DNA of 64,000 nucleotides, taken from positions 1,064,501-1,128,500 of the forward strand of contig OZ059900.1 in assembly GCA_964057225.1 (NCBI GenBank). The letters are read 5' to 3'. Positions within the stretch are counted from its first letter, which is position 1. Each line of letters begins with the position of its first letter. This DNA comes from Auanema rhodensis. Its lineage: Eukaryota > Nematoda > Chromadorea > Rhabditida > Rhabditidae. Under the pieces are notes generated by a model, which saw only the letters and a program-made list of their open reading frames with translations, did not search any database and was not told the origin of the DNA. Positions 52,802 through 64,000 of the stretch are shown piece after piece. Both the position numbers and the translations under genes were made by a program.

Positions 52802-54189
52802 TACACTAAGTATGGTCGTTTTTATGCCTTTAACACCATATACTCACCGATTTTTGGTACAAAATCTGTGATACTCGTAAATTTTGATCATATTCGGTGA
52901 GATTCGAGAATCAAACACACAATACACGAAATAAGTTTATTTTTACGAGTTTGCACTGATATTTATTCATTTTGATCAAAAAAGGTCGAAAATAGAAAGA
53001 ATTTTTGAAATTTCCGAGTTTTGAGTCTAATTTGGCTAATTCGCTCATATATATGATCAAAAGCATAGTTTTATTGTCTATAACAACAAAAGTCATCAAT
53101 TAAACGCTAGTGATGTTTAAATACTGAATTTCACTCAAATAGCATTACTACACTAAGTATGGTCGTTTTTATGCCTTTAACACCATATACACTGCGATTT
53201 TTGGTACAAAATCTGTGATACTCGTAAATTTTGATCATATTCGGTGAGATTCGAGAATCAAACACACAATACACGAAATAAGTTTATTTTTACGAGTTTG
53301 CACTGATATTTATTCATTTTGATCAAAAAAGGTCGAAAATAGAAAGAATTTTTGAAATTTCCGAGTTTTGAGTCTAATTTGGCTAAATCGCTCATATATA
53401 TGATCAAAAGCATAGTTTTATTGTCTATGACAACAAAAGTCATCAATTAAACGCTAGTGATGTTTAAATACTGAATTTCGCTCAAATAGCATTACTACAC
53501 TAAGTATGGTCGTTTTTATGCCTTTAACACCATATACTCACCGATTTTTGGTACAAAATCTGTAATACTTGTAAATTTTGATCATATTCGTTAAAATTCG
53601 AGAATCAAACACATAATACACGAAATAAGTCTATTTTTATGAGTTTGCACTGATATTTATTCATTTTGATCAAAAAAGGTCGAAAATAGAAAGAATTTTT
53701 GAAATTTCCGAGTTTTGAGTCTAATTTGGCTAAATCGCTCATATATATGATCAAAAGCATAGTTTTATTGTCTATGACAACAAAAGTCATCAATTAAACG
53801 CTAGTGATGTTTAAATACTGAATTTCGCTCAAATAGCATTACTACACTAAGTATGGTCGTTTTTATGCCTTTAACACCATATACTCACCGATTTTTGGTA
53901 CAAAATCTGTAATACTTGTAAATTTTGATCATATTCGTTAAGATTCGAGAATGAAACACATAATACACGAAATAAGTCTATTTTTATGAGTTTGCACTGA
54001 TATTTATTCATTTTGATCAAAAAAGGTCGAAAATAGAAAGAATTTTTGAAATTTCCGAGTTTTGAGTCTAATTTGGCTAAATCGCTCATATATATGATCA
54101 GAAGCATAGTTTTATTGTCTACGACAACGAAAATCATCAATTAAACGCTAGTGATGTTTAAATACTGATTTTCGCTCAAATAGCATTAC
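52802..54189 (+). repeat. 4-monomer HOR, copy 3 (1388 bp)
   Basis: taattcgctc (53037) and tgcg (53193) keep the 1388-bp spacing. The fourth unit is a junction: its front is like the other copies, with a private gaatgaaac (G at 53953), but its tail (atcagaagc, caacgaaaatc, actgattttcg) belongs to the block copied from 34 kb. Confidence 0.85.
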
Positions 54190-56620
54190 TACACTAAGTA
54201 TGGTCGTTTTTATGCCTTTAACACCATATACTCACCGATTTTTGGTACAAAATCTGTAATACTTGTAAATTTTGATCATATTCGTTAAGATTTGAGAATC
54301 AAACATACAATACACAAAATCAGTCTATTTTTATGAGCTTGCACTGATATATATTCATTTTGATCAAAAAAGGTCGAAAATAGAAAGAATTTTTGAAATT
54401 TCCGAGTTTTGAGTCTAATTTGGCTAAATCGCTCATATATATGATCAGAAGCATAGTTTTATTGTCTATGACAACAAAAATCATCAATTAAACGCTAGTG
54501 ATGTTTAAATACTGATTTTCGCTCAAATAGCATTACTACACTAAGTATGGTCGTTTTTATGCCTTTAACACCATATACTCACCGATTTTTGGTACAAAAT
54601 CTGTAATACTTGTAAATTTTGATCATATTCGTTAAGATTCGAGAATCAAACACATAATACACGAAATAAGTCTATTTTTACAAGTTTGCACTGATATTTA
54701 TTCATTTTGATCAAAAAAGGTCGAAAATAGAAAGAATTTTTGAAATTTCCGAGTTTTGAGTCCAATTGGGCTAAATCGCTCATATATATGATCAAAAGCA
54801 TAGTTTTACTGTCTATGATAACAAAAGTCTTCAAATATACACTAGTAATGATTAAATCACTGAATTTCACTCGAATAGCATTACTACACTAAGTATGGTC
54901 GTTTTTATGCCTTTAACACCATATACTCACCGATTTTTGGTACAAAATCTGTAATACTTGTAAATTTCGATCATATTCGTTAAGATTTGAGAATCAAACA
55001 CATAATACACGAAATAAGTCTATTTTTACAAGTTTGCACTGATATTTATTCATTTTGATCAAAAAAGGTCGAAAATAGAAAGAATTTTTGAAATTTCCGA
55101 GTTTTGAGTCCAATTTGGCTAAATCGCTCATATATATGATCAAAAGCATAGTTCTATTGTCTATAACAACAAAAGTCTTCAATTAAACGCTAGTGATGTT
55201 TTAATACTGAATTTCGCTCAAATAGCATTACTACACTAAGTATGGTCGTTTTTATGCCTTTAACACCATATACTCACCGATTTTTGGTACAAAATCTGTA
55301 ATACTCGTAAATTTTGATCATATTCGTTAAGATTTGAGAATCAAACATACAATACACGAAATCAGTCTATTTTTATGAGCTTGCACTGATATATATTCAT
55401 TTTGATCAAAAAAGGTCGAAAATAGAAAGAATTTTTGAAATTTACGAGTTTTGAGTCTAATTTGGCTAAATCGCTCATATATATGATCAGAAGCATAGTT
55501 TTATTGTCTATGACAACAAAAGTCATTAATTAAACACTAATAATGTTTAAATCACTAAATTTCGCTCAAATAGCATTACTACACTAAGTATTGTCGTTTT
55601 TATGCCTTTAACACCATATACTCACCGATTTTTGGTACAAAATCTGTAATACTTGTAAATTTTGATCATATTCGTTAAGATTTGAGAATCAAACACATAA
55701 TACACGAAATAAGTCTATTTTTATGAGTTTGCACTGATATTTATTCATTTTGATCAAAAAAGGTCGAAAATAGAAAGAATTTTTGAAATTACCGAGTTTT
55801 GAGTCTAATTTGGCTAAATCGCTCATATATATGATCAGAAGCATAGTTTTATTGTCTATGACAACAAAAATCATCAATTAAACGCTAGTGATGTTTAAAT
55901 ACTGATTTTCGCTCAAATAGCATTACTACACTAAGTATGGTCGTTTTTATGCCTTTAACACCATATACTCACCGATTTTTGGTACAAAATCTGTAATACT
56001 TGTAAATTTTGATCATATTCGTTAAGATTTGAGAATCAAACATACAATACACAAAATCAGTCTATTTTTATGAGCTTGCACTGATATATATTCATTTTGA
56101 TCAAAAAAGGTCGAAAATAGAAAGAATTTTTGAAATTTCCGAGTTTTGAGTCTAATTTGGCTAAATCGCTCATATATATGATCAGAAGCATAGTTTTATT
56201 GTCTATGACAACAAAAATCATCAATTAAACGCTAGTGATGTTTAAATACTGATTTTCGCTCAAATAGCATTACTACACTAAGTATGGTCGTTTTTATGCC
56301 TTTAACACCATATACTCACCGATTTTTGGTACAAAATCTGTAATACTTGTAAATTTTGATCATATTCGTTAAGATTCGAGAATCAAACACATAATACACG
56401 AAATAAGTCTATTTTTACAAGTTTGCACTGATATTTATTCATTTTGATCAAAAAAGATCGAAAATAGAAAGAATTTTTGAAATTTCCGAGTTTTGAGTCC
56501 AATTTGGCTAAATCGCTCATATATATGATCAAAAGCATAGTTTTATTGTCTATAACAACAAAAGTCATCAATTAAACGCTAGTGATGTTTAAATACTGAA
56601 TTTCACTCAAATAGCATTAC
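54190..56620 (+). repeat. Block matching 34.4-36.8 kb at offset 19795
   Basis: Seven monomers follow the order of 34395-36825. Rare variants coincide at the same offset: caacgaaaatc (34331 and 54126) and actcgaatagc (35078 and 54873). The second full unit differs in detail (aaatttcgatc near 54964 and atttgag, against ttcgttaaaattcgag in the earlier copy), so one of the pair was altered afterwards. Confidence 0.82.
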
Positions 56621-56967
56621 TACACTAAGTATGGTCGTTTTTATGCCTTTAACACCATATACTCACCGATTTTTGGTACAAAATCTGTGATACTCGTAAA
56701 TTTTGATCATATTCGGTGAGATTCGAGAATCAAACACACAATACACGAAATAAGTTTATTTTTACGAGTTTGCACTGATATTTATTCATTTTGATCAAAA
56801 AAGGTCGAAAATAGAAAGAATTTTTGAAATTTCCGAGTTTTGAGTCTAATTTGGCTAAATCGCTCATATATATGATCAGAAGCATAGTTTTATTGTCTAT
56901 GACAACAAAAATCATCAATTAAACGCTAGTGATGTTTAAATACTGATTTTCGCTCAAATAGCATTAC
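56621..56967 (+). repeat. Chimeric monomer: P front, other tail
   Basis: It begins as a P unit (ctgtgatactcg, ttcggtgagattcgag, ttatttttacgag) but from atcagaagc (near 56876) reads acaaaaatcatcaattaaac and actgattttcg, the tail of the catcaattaaacgctag subtype. The switch lies between about 56770 and 56876. It sits where the 19795-bp correspondence ends and a second R-P dimer begins. Confidence 0.78.
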
Positions 56968-59050
56968 TACACTAAGTATGGTCGTTTTTATGCCTTTAAC
57001 ACCATATACTCACCGATTTTTGGTACAAAATCTGTAATACTTGTAAATTTTGATCATATTCGTTAAGATTCGAGAATCAAACACATAATACACGAAATAA
57101 GTCTATTTTTACAAGTTTGCACTGATATTTATTCATTTTGATCAAAAAAGATCGAAAATAGAAAGAATTTTTGAAATTTCCGAGTTTTGAGTCCAATTTG
57201 GCTAAATCGCTCATATATATGATCAAAAGCATAGTTTTATTGTCTATAACAACAAAAGTCATCAATTAAACGCTAGTGATGTTTAAATACTGAATTTCAC
57301 TCAAATAGCATTACTACACTAAGTATGGTCGTTTTTATGCCTTTAACACCATATACTCACCGATTTTTGGTACAAAATCTGTGATACTCGTAAATTTTGA
57401 TCATATTCGGTGAGATTCGAGAATCAAACACACAATACACGAAATAAGTTTATTTTTACGAGTTTGCACTGATATTTATTCATTTTGATCAAAAAAGGTC
57501 GAAAATAGAAAGAATTTTTGAAATTTCCGAGTTTTGAGTCTAATTTGGCTAAATCGCTCATATATATGATCAAAAGCATAGTTTTATTGTCTATGACAAC
57601 AAAAGTCATCAATTAAACGCTAGTGATGTTTAAATACTGAATTTCGCTCAAATAGCATTACTACACTAAGTATGGTCGTTTTTATGCCTTTAACACCATA
57701 TACTCACCGATTTTTGGTACAAAATCTGTAATACTCGTAAATTTTGATCATATTCGTTAAGATTTGAGAATCAAACATACAATACACAAAATCAGTCTAT
57801 TTTTATGAGCTTGCACTGATATATATTCATTTTGATCAAAAAAGGTCGAAAATAGAAAGAATTTTTGAAATTTACGAGTTTTGAGTCCAATTGGGCTAAA
57901 TCGCTCATATATATGATCAAAAGCATAGTTTTATTGTCTATGACAACAAAAGTCATTAATTAAACACTAATAATGTTTAAATCACTAAATTTCGCTCAAA
58001 TAGCATTACTACACTAAGTATTGTCGTTTTTATGCCTTTAACACCATATACTCACCGATTTTTGGTACAAAATCTGTAATACTTGTAAATTTTGATCATA
58101 TTCGTTAAGATTTGAGAATCAAACACATAATACACGAAATAAGTCTATTTTTATGAGTTTGCACTGATATTTATTCATTTTGATCAAAAAAGGTCGAAAA
58201 TAGAAAGAATTTTTGAAATTACCGAGTTTTGAGTCTAATTTGGCTAAATCGCTCATATATATGATCAGAAGCATAGTTTTATTGTCTATGACAACAAAAA
58301 TCATCAATTAAACGCTAGTGATGTTTAAATACTGATTTTCGCTCAAATAGCATTACTACACTAAGTATGGTCGTTTTTATGCCTTTAACACCATATACTC
58401 ACCGATTTTTGGTACAAAATCTGTAATACTTGTAAATTTTAATCATATTCGTTAAGATTTGAGAATCAAACATACAATACACAAAATCAGTCTATTTTTA
58501 TGAGCTTGCACTGATATATATTCATTTTGATCAAAAAAGGTCGAAAATAGAAAGAATTTTTGAAATTTCCGAGTTTTGAGTCTAATTTGGCTAAATCGCT
58601 CATATATATGATCAGAAGCATAGTTTTATTGTCTATGACAACAAAAATCATCAATTAAACGCTAGTGATGTTTAAATACTGATTTTCGCTCAAATAGCAT
58701 TACTACACTAAGTATGGTCGTTTTTATGCCTTTAACACCATATACTCACCGATTTTTGGTACAAAATCTGTAATACTTGTAAATTTTAATCATATTCGTT
58801 AAGATTTGAGAATCAAACATACAATACACAAAATCAGTCTATTTTTATGAGCTTGCACTGATATATATTCATTTTGATCAAAAAAGGTCGAAAATAGAAA
58901 GAATTTTTGAAATTTCCGAGTTTTGAGTCTAATTTGGCTAAATCGCTCATATATATGATCAGAAGCATAGTTTTATTGTCTATGACAACAAAAATCATCA
59001 ATTAAACGCTAGTGATGTTTAAATACTGATTTTCGCTCAAATAGCATTAC
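56968..59050 (+). repeat. Domain III monomers between the long-range block and the 7-monomer HOR
   Basis: Six monomers: an R-P dimer, a unit with ccaattgggc and a cattaattaaacac tail, a tattgtcg/gaaattaccgag unit, and two adjacent identical units (58357-58703 and 58704-59050). The first four are in the order of 42035-43424 at offset 14933. They lack ttttgattctaa, so they were not copied after that change arose. Confidence 0.8.
58357..59050 (+). repeat. Single-monomer tandem duplication (2 x 347 bp)
   Basis: Two neighbouring units read identically by eye, and both carry aaattttaatcatattcg, where all other units have gatcatattcg or gatcatattgg-like forms. Sharing a private change in adjacent units implies a very recent duplication of exactly one monomer. 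Confidence 0.88.
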
Positions 59051-61483
59051 TACACTAAGTATGGTCGTTTTTATGCCTTTAACACCATATACTCACCGAT
59101 TTTTGGTACAAAATCTGTAATACTTGTAAATTTTGATCATTTTCGTTAAGATTCGAGAATCAAACACATAATACACGAAATAAGTCTATTTTTACAAGTT
59201 TGCACTGATATTTATTCATTTTGATCAAAAAAGATCGAAAATAGAAAGAATTTTTGAAATTTCCGAGTTTTGAGTCCAATTTGGCTAAATCGCTCATATA
59301 TATGATCAAAAGCATAGTTTTATTGTCTATAACAACAAAAGTCATCAATTAAACGCTAGTGATGTTTAAATACTGAATTTCACTCAAATAGCATTACTAC
59401 ACTAAGTATGGTCGTTTTTATGCCTTTAACACCATATACTCACCGATTTTTGGTACAAAATCTGTGATACTCGTAAATTTTGATCATATTCGGTGAGATT
59501 CGAGAATCAAACACACAATACACGAAATAAGTTTATTTTTACGAGTTTGCACTGATATTTATTCATTTTGATCAAAAAAGGTCGAAAATAGAAAGAATTT
59601 TTGAAATTTCCGAGTTTTGAGTCTAATTTGGCTAAATCGCTCATATATATGATCAAAAGCATAGTTTTATTGTCTATGACAACAAAAGTCATCAATTAAA
59701 CGCTAGTGATGTTTAAATACTGAATTTCGCTCAAATAGCATTACTACACTAAGTATGGTCGTTTTTATGCCTTTAACACCATATACTCACCGATTTTTGG
59801 TACAAAATCTGTAATACTCGTAAATTTTGATCATATTCGTTAAGATTTGAGAATCAAACATACAATACACAAAATCAGTCTATTTTTATGAGCTTGCACT
59901 GATATATATTCATTTTGATCAAAAAAGGTCGAAAATAGAAAGAATTTTTGAAATTTACGAGTTTTGAGTCCAATTGGGCTAAATCGCTCATATATATGAT
60001 CAAAAGCATAGTTTTACTGTCTATGATAACAAAAGTCTTCAAATATACACTAATAATGTGTAAATCACTGAATTTCACTCAAATAGCTTTACTACACTAA
60101 GTATGGTCGTTTTTATGCCTTTAACACCATATACTCACCGATTTTTGGTACAAAATCTGTAATACTCGTAAATTTTGATCATATTCGTTAAGATTTGAGA
60201 ATCAAACATACAATACACAAAATCAGTCTATTTTTATGAGCTTGCACTGATATATATTCATTTTGATCAAAAAAGGTCGAAAATAGAAAGAATTTTTGAA
60301 ATTTCCGAGTTTTGAGTCTAATTTGGCTAAATCGCTCATATATATGATCAGAAGCATAGTTTTATTGTCTATGACAACAAAAGTCATTAATTAAACACTA
60401 ATGATGTTCAAATCACTAAATTTCGCTCAAATAGCATTACTACACTAAGTATGGTCGTTTTTATGCCTTTAACACCATATACTCACCGATTTTTGGTACA
60501 AAATCTGTAATACTTGTAAATTTTGATCATATTCGTTAAGATTCGAGAATCAAACACATAATACACGAAATAAGTCTATTTTTATGAGTTTGCACTGATA
60601 TTTATTCATTTTGATCAAAAAAGGTCGAAAATAGAAAGAATTTTTGAAATTTCCGAGTTTTGAGTCTAATTTGGCTAAATCGCTCATATATATGATCAAA
60701 AGCATAGTTTTACTGTCTATGATAACAAAAGTCTTCAAATATACACTAATAATGTGTAAATCACTGAATTTCACTCAAATAGCTTTACTACACTAAGTAT
60801 GGTCGTTTTTATGCCTTTAACACCATATACTCACCGATTTTTGGTACAAAATCTGTAATACTTGTAAATTTTGATCATATTCGTTAAGATTCGAGAATCA
60901 AACACATAATACACGAAATAAGTCTATTTTTATGAGTTTGCACTGATATTTATTCATTTTGATCAAAAAAGGTCGAAAATAGAAAGAATTTTTGAATTTT
61001 CCGAGTTTTGAGTCCAATTGGGCTAAATCGCTCATATATATGATCAAAAGCATAGTTTTACTGTCTATGATAACAAAAGTCTTCAAATATACACTAATAA
61101 TGTGTAAATCACTGAATTTCACTCAAATAGCTTTACTACACTAAGTATGGTCGTTTTTATGCCTTTAACACCATATACTCACCGATTTTTGGTACAAAAT
61201 CTGTAATACTCGTAAATTTTGATCATATTCGTTAAGATTTGAGAATCAAACATACAATACACAAAATCAGTCTATTTTTATGAGCTTGCACTGATATATA
61301 TTCATTTTGATCAAAAAAGGTCGAAAATAGAAAGAATTTTTGAAATTTCCGAGTTTTGAGTCTAATTTGGCTAAATCGCTCATATATATGATCAGAAGCA
61401 TAGTTTTATTGTCTATGACAACAAAAATCATCAATTAAACGCTAGTGATGTTTAAATACTGATTTTCGCTCAAATAGCATTAC
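59051..61483 (+). repeat. 7-monomer HOR, copy 1 (2433 bp)
   Basis: Order: R (with gatcattttcg, ending at about 59144), P, two aaatcagtc units, two units with the aatgtgtaaatcactg tail, and one aaatcagtc unit. It resembles the 6-monomer HOR of 43.8-47.9 kb (offset 15280 for four monomers), with an extra unit that has gaattttccgag and ccaattgggc. Confidence 0.9.
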
Positions 61484-63916
61484 TACACTAAGTATGGTCG
61501 TTTTTATGCCTTTAACACCATATACTCACCGATTTTTGGTACAAAATCTGTAATACTTGTAAATTTTGATCATTTTCGTTAAGATTCGAGAATCAAACAC
61601 ATAATACACGAAATAAGTCTATTTTTACAAGTTTGCACTGATATTTATTCATTTTGATCAAAAAAGATCGAAAATAGAAAGAATTTTTGAAATTTCCGAG
61701 TTTTGAGTCCAATTTGGCTAAATCGCTCATATATATGATCAAAAGCATAGTTTTATTGTCTATAACAACAAAAGTCATCAATTAAACGCTAGTGATGTTT
61801 AAATACTGAATTTCACTCAAATAGCATTACTACACTAAGTATGGTCGTTTTTATGCCTTTAACACCATATACTCACCGATTTTTGGTACAAAATCTGTGA
61901 TACTCGTAAATTTTGATCATATTCGGTGAGATTCGAGAATCAAACACACAATACACGAAATAAGTTTATTTTTACGAGTTTGCACTGATATTTATTCATT
62001 TTGATCAAAAAAGGTCGAAAATAGAAAGAATTTTTGAAATTTCCGAGTTTTGAGTCTAATTTGGCTAAATCGCTCATATATATGATCAAAAGCATAGTTT
62101 TATTGTCTATGACAACAAAAGTCATCAATTAAACGCTAGTGATGTTTAAATACTGAATTTCGCTCAAATAGCATTACTACACTAAGTATGGTCGTTTTTA
62201 TGCCTTTAACACCATATACTCACCGATTTTTGGTACAAAATCTGTAATACTCGTAAATTTTGATCATATTCGTTAAGATTTGAGAATCAAACATACAATA
62301 CACAAAATCAGTCTATTTTTATGAGCTTGCACTGATATATATTCATTTTGATCAAAAAAGGTCGAAAATAGAAAGAATTTTTGAAATTTACGAGTTTTGA
62401 GTCCAATTGGGCTAAATCGCTCATATATATGATCAAAAGCATAGTTTTACTGTCTATGATAACAAAAGTCTTCAAATATACACTAATAATGTGTAAATCA
62501 CTGAATTTCACTCAAATAGCTTTACTACACTAAGTATGGTCGTTTTTATGCCTTTAACACCATATACTCACCGATTTTTGGTACAAAATCTGTAATACTC
62601 GTAAATTTTGATCATATTCGTTAAGATTTGAGAATCAAACATACAATACACAAAATCAGTCTATTTTTATGAGCTTGCACTGATATATATTCATTTTGAT
62701 CAAAAAAGGTCGAAAATAGAAAGAATTTTTGAAATTTCCGAGTTTTGAGTCTAATTTGGCTAAATCGCTCATATATATGATCAGAAGCATAGTTTTATTG
62801 TCTATGACAACAAAAGTCATTAATTAAACACTAATGATGTTCAAATCACTAAATTTCGCTCAAATAGCATTACTACACTAAGTATGGTCGTTTTTATGCC
62901 TTTAACACCATATACTCACCGATTTTTGGTACAAAATCTGTAATACTTGTAAATTTTGATCATATTCGTTAAGATTCGAGAATCAAACACATAATACACG
63001 AAATAAGTCTATTTTTATGAGTTTGCACTGATATTTATTCATTTTGATCAAAAAAGGTCGAAAATAGAAAGAATTTTTGAAATTTCCGAGTTTTGAGTCT
63101 AATTTGGCTAAATCGCTCATATATATGATCAAAAGCATAGTTTTACTGTCTATGATAACAAAAGTCTTCAAATATACACTAATAATGTGTAAATCACTGA
63201 ATTTCACTCAAATAGCTTTACTACACTAAGTATGGTCGTTTTTATGCCTTTAACACCATATACTCACCGATTTTTGGTACAAAATCTGTAATACTTGTAA
63301 ATTTTGATCATATTCGTTAAGATTCGAGAATCAAACACATAATACACGAAATAAGTCTATTTTTATGAGTTTGCACTGATATTTATTCATTTTGATCAAA
63401 AAAGGTCGAAAATAGAAAGAATTTTTGAATTTTCCGAGTTTTGAGTCCAATTGGGCTAAATCGCTCATATATATGATCAAAAGCATAGTTTTACTGTCTA
63501 TGATAACAAAAGTCTTCAAATATACACTAATAATGTGTAAATCACTGAATTTCACTCAAATAGCTTTACTACACTAAGTATGGTCGTGTTTATGCCTTTA
63601 ACACCATATACTCACCGATTTTTGGTACAAAATCTGTAATACTCGTAAATTTTGATCATATTCGTTAAGATTTGAGAATCAAACATACAATACACAAAAT
63701 CAGTCTATTTTTATGAGCTTGCACTGATATATATTCATTTTGATCAAAAAAGGTCAAAAATAGAAAGAAGTTTTGAAATTTCCGAGTTTTGAGTCTAATT
63801 TGGCTAAATCGCTCATATATATGATCAGAAGCATAGTTTTATTGTCTATGACAACAAAAATCATCAATTAAACGCTAGTGATGTTTAAATACTGATTTTC
63901 GCTCAAATAGCATTAC
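61484..63916 (+). repeat. 7-monomer HOR, copy 2 (2433 bp)
   Basis: The rare gatcattttcg recurs at exactly +2433, and all seven subtypes follow in order. The only differences I noticed are three private substitutions in the last monomer: tcgtgttta (G at 63588), ggtcaaaaat (A at 63756) and gaaagaagttttg (G at 63770). Confidence 0.9.
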
Positions 63917-64000
63917 TACACTAAGTATGGTCGTTTTTATGCCTTTAACACCATATACTCACCGATTTTTGGTACAAAATCTGTAATACTTGTAAATTTT
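63917..64000 (+). repeat. Partial monomer at window end (84 bp)
   Basis: The usual tacactaagtatgg start is followed by the normal sequence to ctgtaatacttgtaaatttt, where the window is cut. It is consistent with the start of another R monomer, but the diagnostic part lies outside the window. Confidence 0.95.

Larger units (their letters stand above)
1..64000 (+). repeat. Satellite DNA array, 347-bp monomer, 184 full copies
   Basis: The phrase tacactaagtatggtcg opens nearly every unit and returns every 347 or 348 bases across the whole window (1, 349, 696, 1043 ... 63569, 63917). All units point the same way and abut directly. The basic length is 347 bp. Units with atcactg near the tail, instead of atactg, are 348 bp. 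Two units are 352 bp and one is 349 bp. No unique sequence, mobile element or inversion interrupts the array, and both window ends fall inside it. Long homogeneous arrays like this are known from centromeric, pericentromeric and other heterochromatic regions of eukaryotes. Which of these applies cannot be told from sequence alone. I do not recognise the family by name. Confidence 0.98.

Noticed and set aside
53871-54140. An 89-codon version of the same minus-strand frame
   Set aside because: The extension arises only because a private base change (G at 53953) removes the usual stop. It shows that the stop is not maintained, not that a longer protein is made.
1-64000. A minus-strand reading frame of about 61-75 codons, beginning MMTFVVIDNKTMLL or similar, found in about 127 of 184 monomers
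   Set aside because: It sits at one fixed place of the satellite monomer. Differences between copies are mostly amino-acid-changing (T/I, P/S, L/F, V/I, N/D, K/R), start and length shift with subtype, and the aaatcag subtype gains an earlier stop. No codon-level conservation, promoter or ribosome signal is apparent. It is a by-product of repetition.
1-64000. CRISPR-like array
   Set aside because: Repeat units are 347 bp with no unique spacers; every base is part of the repeat.
1-64000. Hammerhead-type or other self-cleaving ribozyme in the satellite
   Set aside because: I looked for a CTGANGA core with a partner GAAA on both strands and found only actgatattt and actgaatttc, which do not fit.
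1-64000. Internal transposable element, LTR or terminal inverted repeats
   Set aside because: No unit departs from the monomer; length changes are 1, 2 or 5 bp, and no target-site duplication or foreign stretch is present.
1-64000. Telomeric repeat tracts or microsatellites
   Set aside because: Only short TA runs inside the monomer were seen (tatatata); no tandem hexamer or heptamer tracts.

Overview
The window is one uninterrupted, head-to-tail satellite DNA array. Every base from 1 to 64000 belongs to copies of a single AT-rich monomer, usually 347 or 348 bp. By my count there are 184 complete monomers (1-63916) and an 84-bp start of the next one. All are in the same orientation. I found no gene, RNA gene, transposable element, inversion or unique spacer, and both edges lie inside the array, so the real array is longer than 64 kb. 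This is typical of eukaryotic constitutive heterochromatin (centromere, pericentromere or a heterochromatic knob). The species cannot be read from it. A unit of about two nucleosomes at about 30% GC fits many plants and some insects, and I do not recognise it as a named family.

The interest is in the architecture. The monomer looks like an ancient dimer: four sequence anchors recur inside it at 167-170 bp. Monomer subtypes are arranged in higher-order repeats (HORs) that change along the window. Domain I (1-22936) holds five HOR copies that each open with the same distinctive monomer (starts at 1, 5563, 11821, 15642, 20505). Copies 1-4 are 5562, 6258, 3821 and 4863 bp, and each ends in a five-monomer cassette of exactly 1737 bp. 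Domain II (22937-30229) carries an eight-monomer, 2778-bp compound unit (trimer + trimer + dimer) in two copies. Domain III (30230-64000) is built round a recurrent two-monomer module (13 occurrences) and contains local HORs of 9, 13, 6, 4 and 7 monomers. Two blocks also recur at long range, at offsets of 19795 and 5556 bp.

Much of the variation between subtypes falls on CpG dinucleotides as CG/TG/CA alternatives, suggesting methylation-linked deamination as a source of subtypes. Chimeric monomers, whole-monomer gains and losses and shared private variants at exact monomer multiples point to unequal exchange and conversion. A minus-strand reading frame of about 61-75 codons recurs in about two thirds of monomers. 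It is a by-product of repetition, not a gene. Identities were judged by eye using marker variants and exact offsets; no alignment was run.
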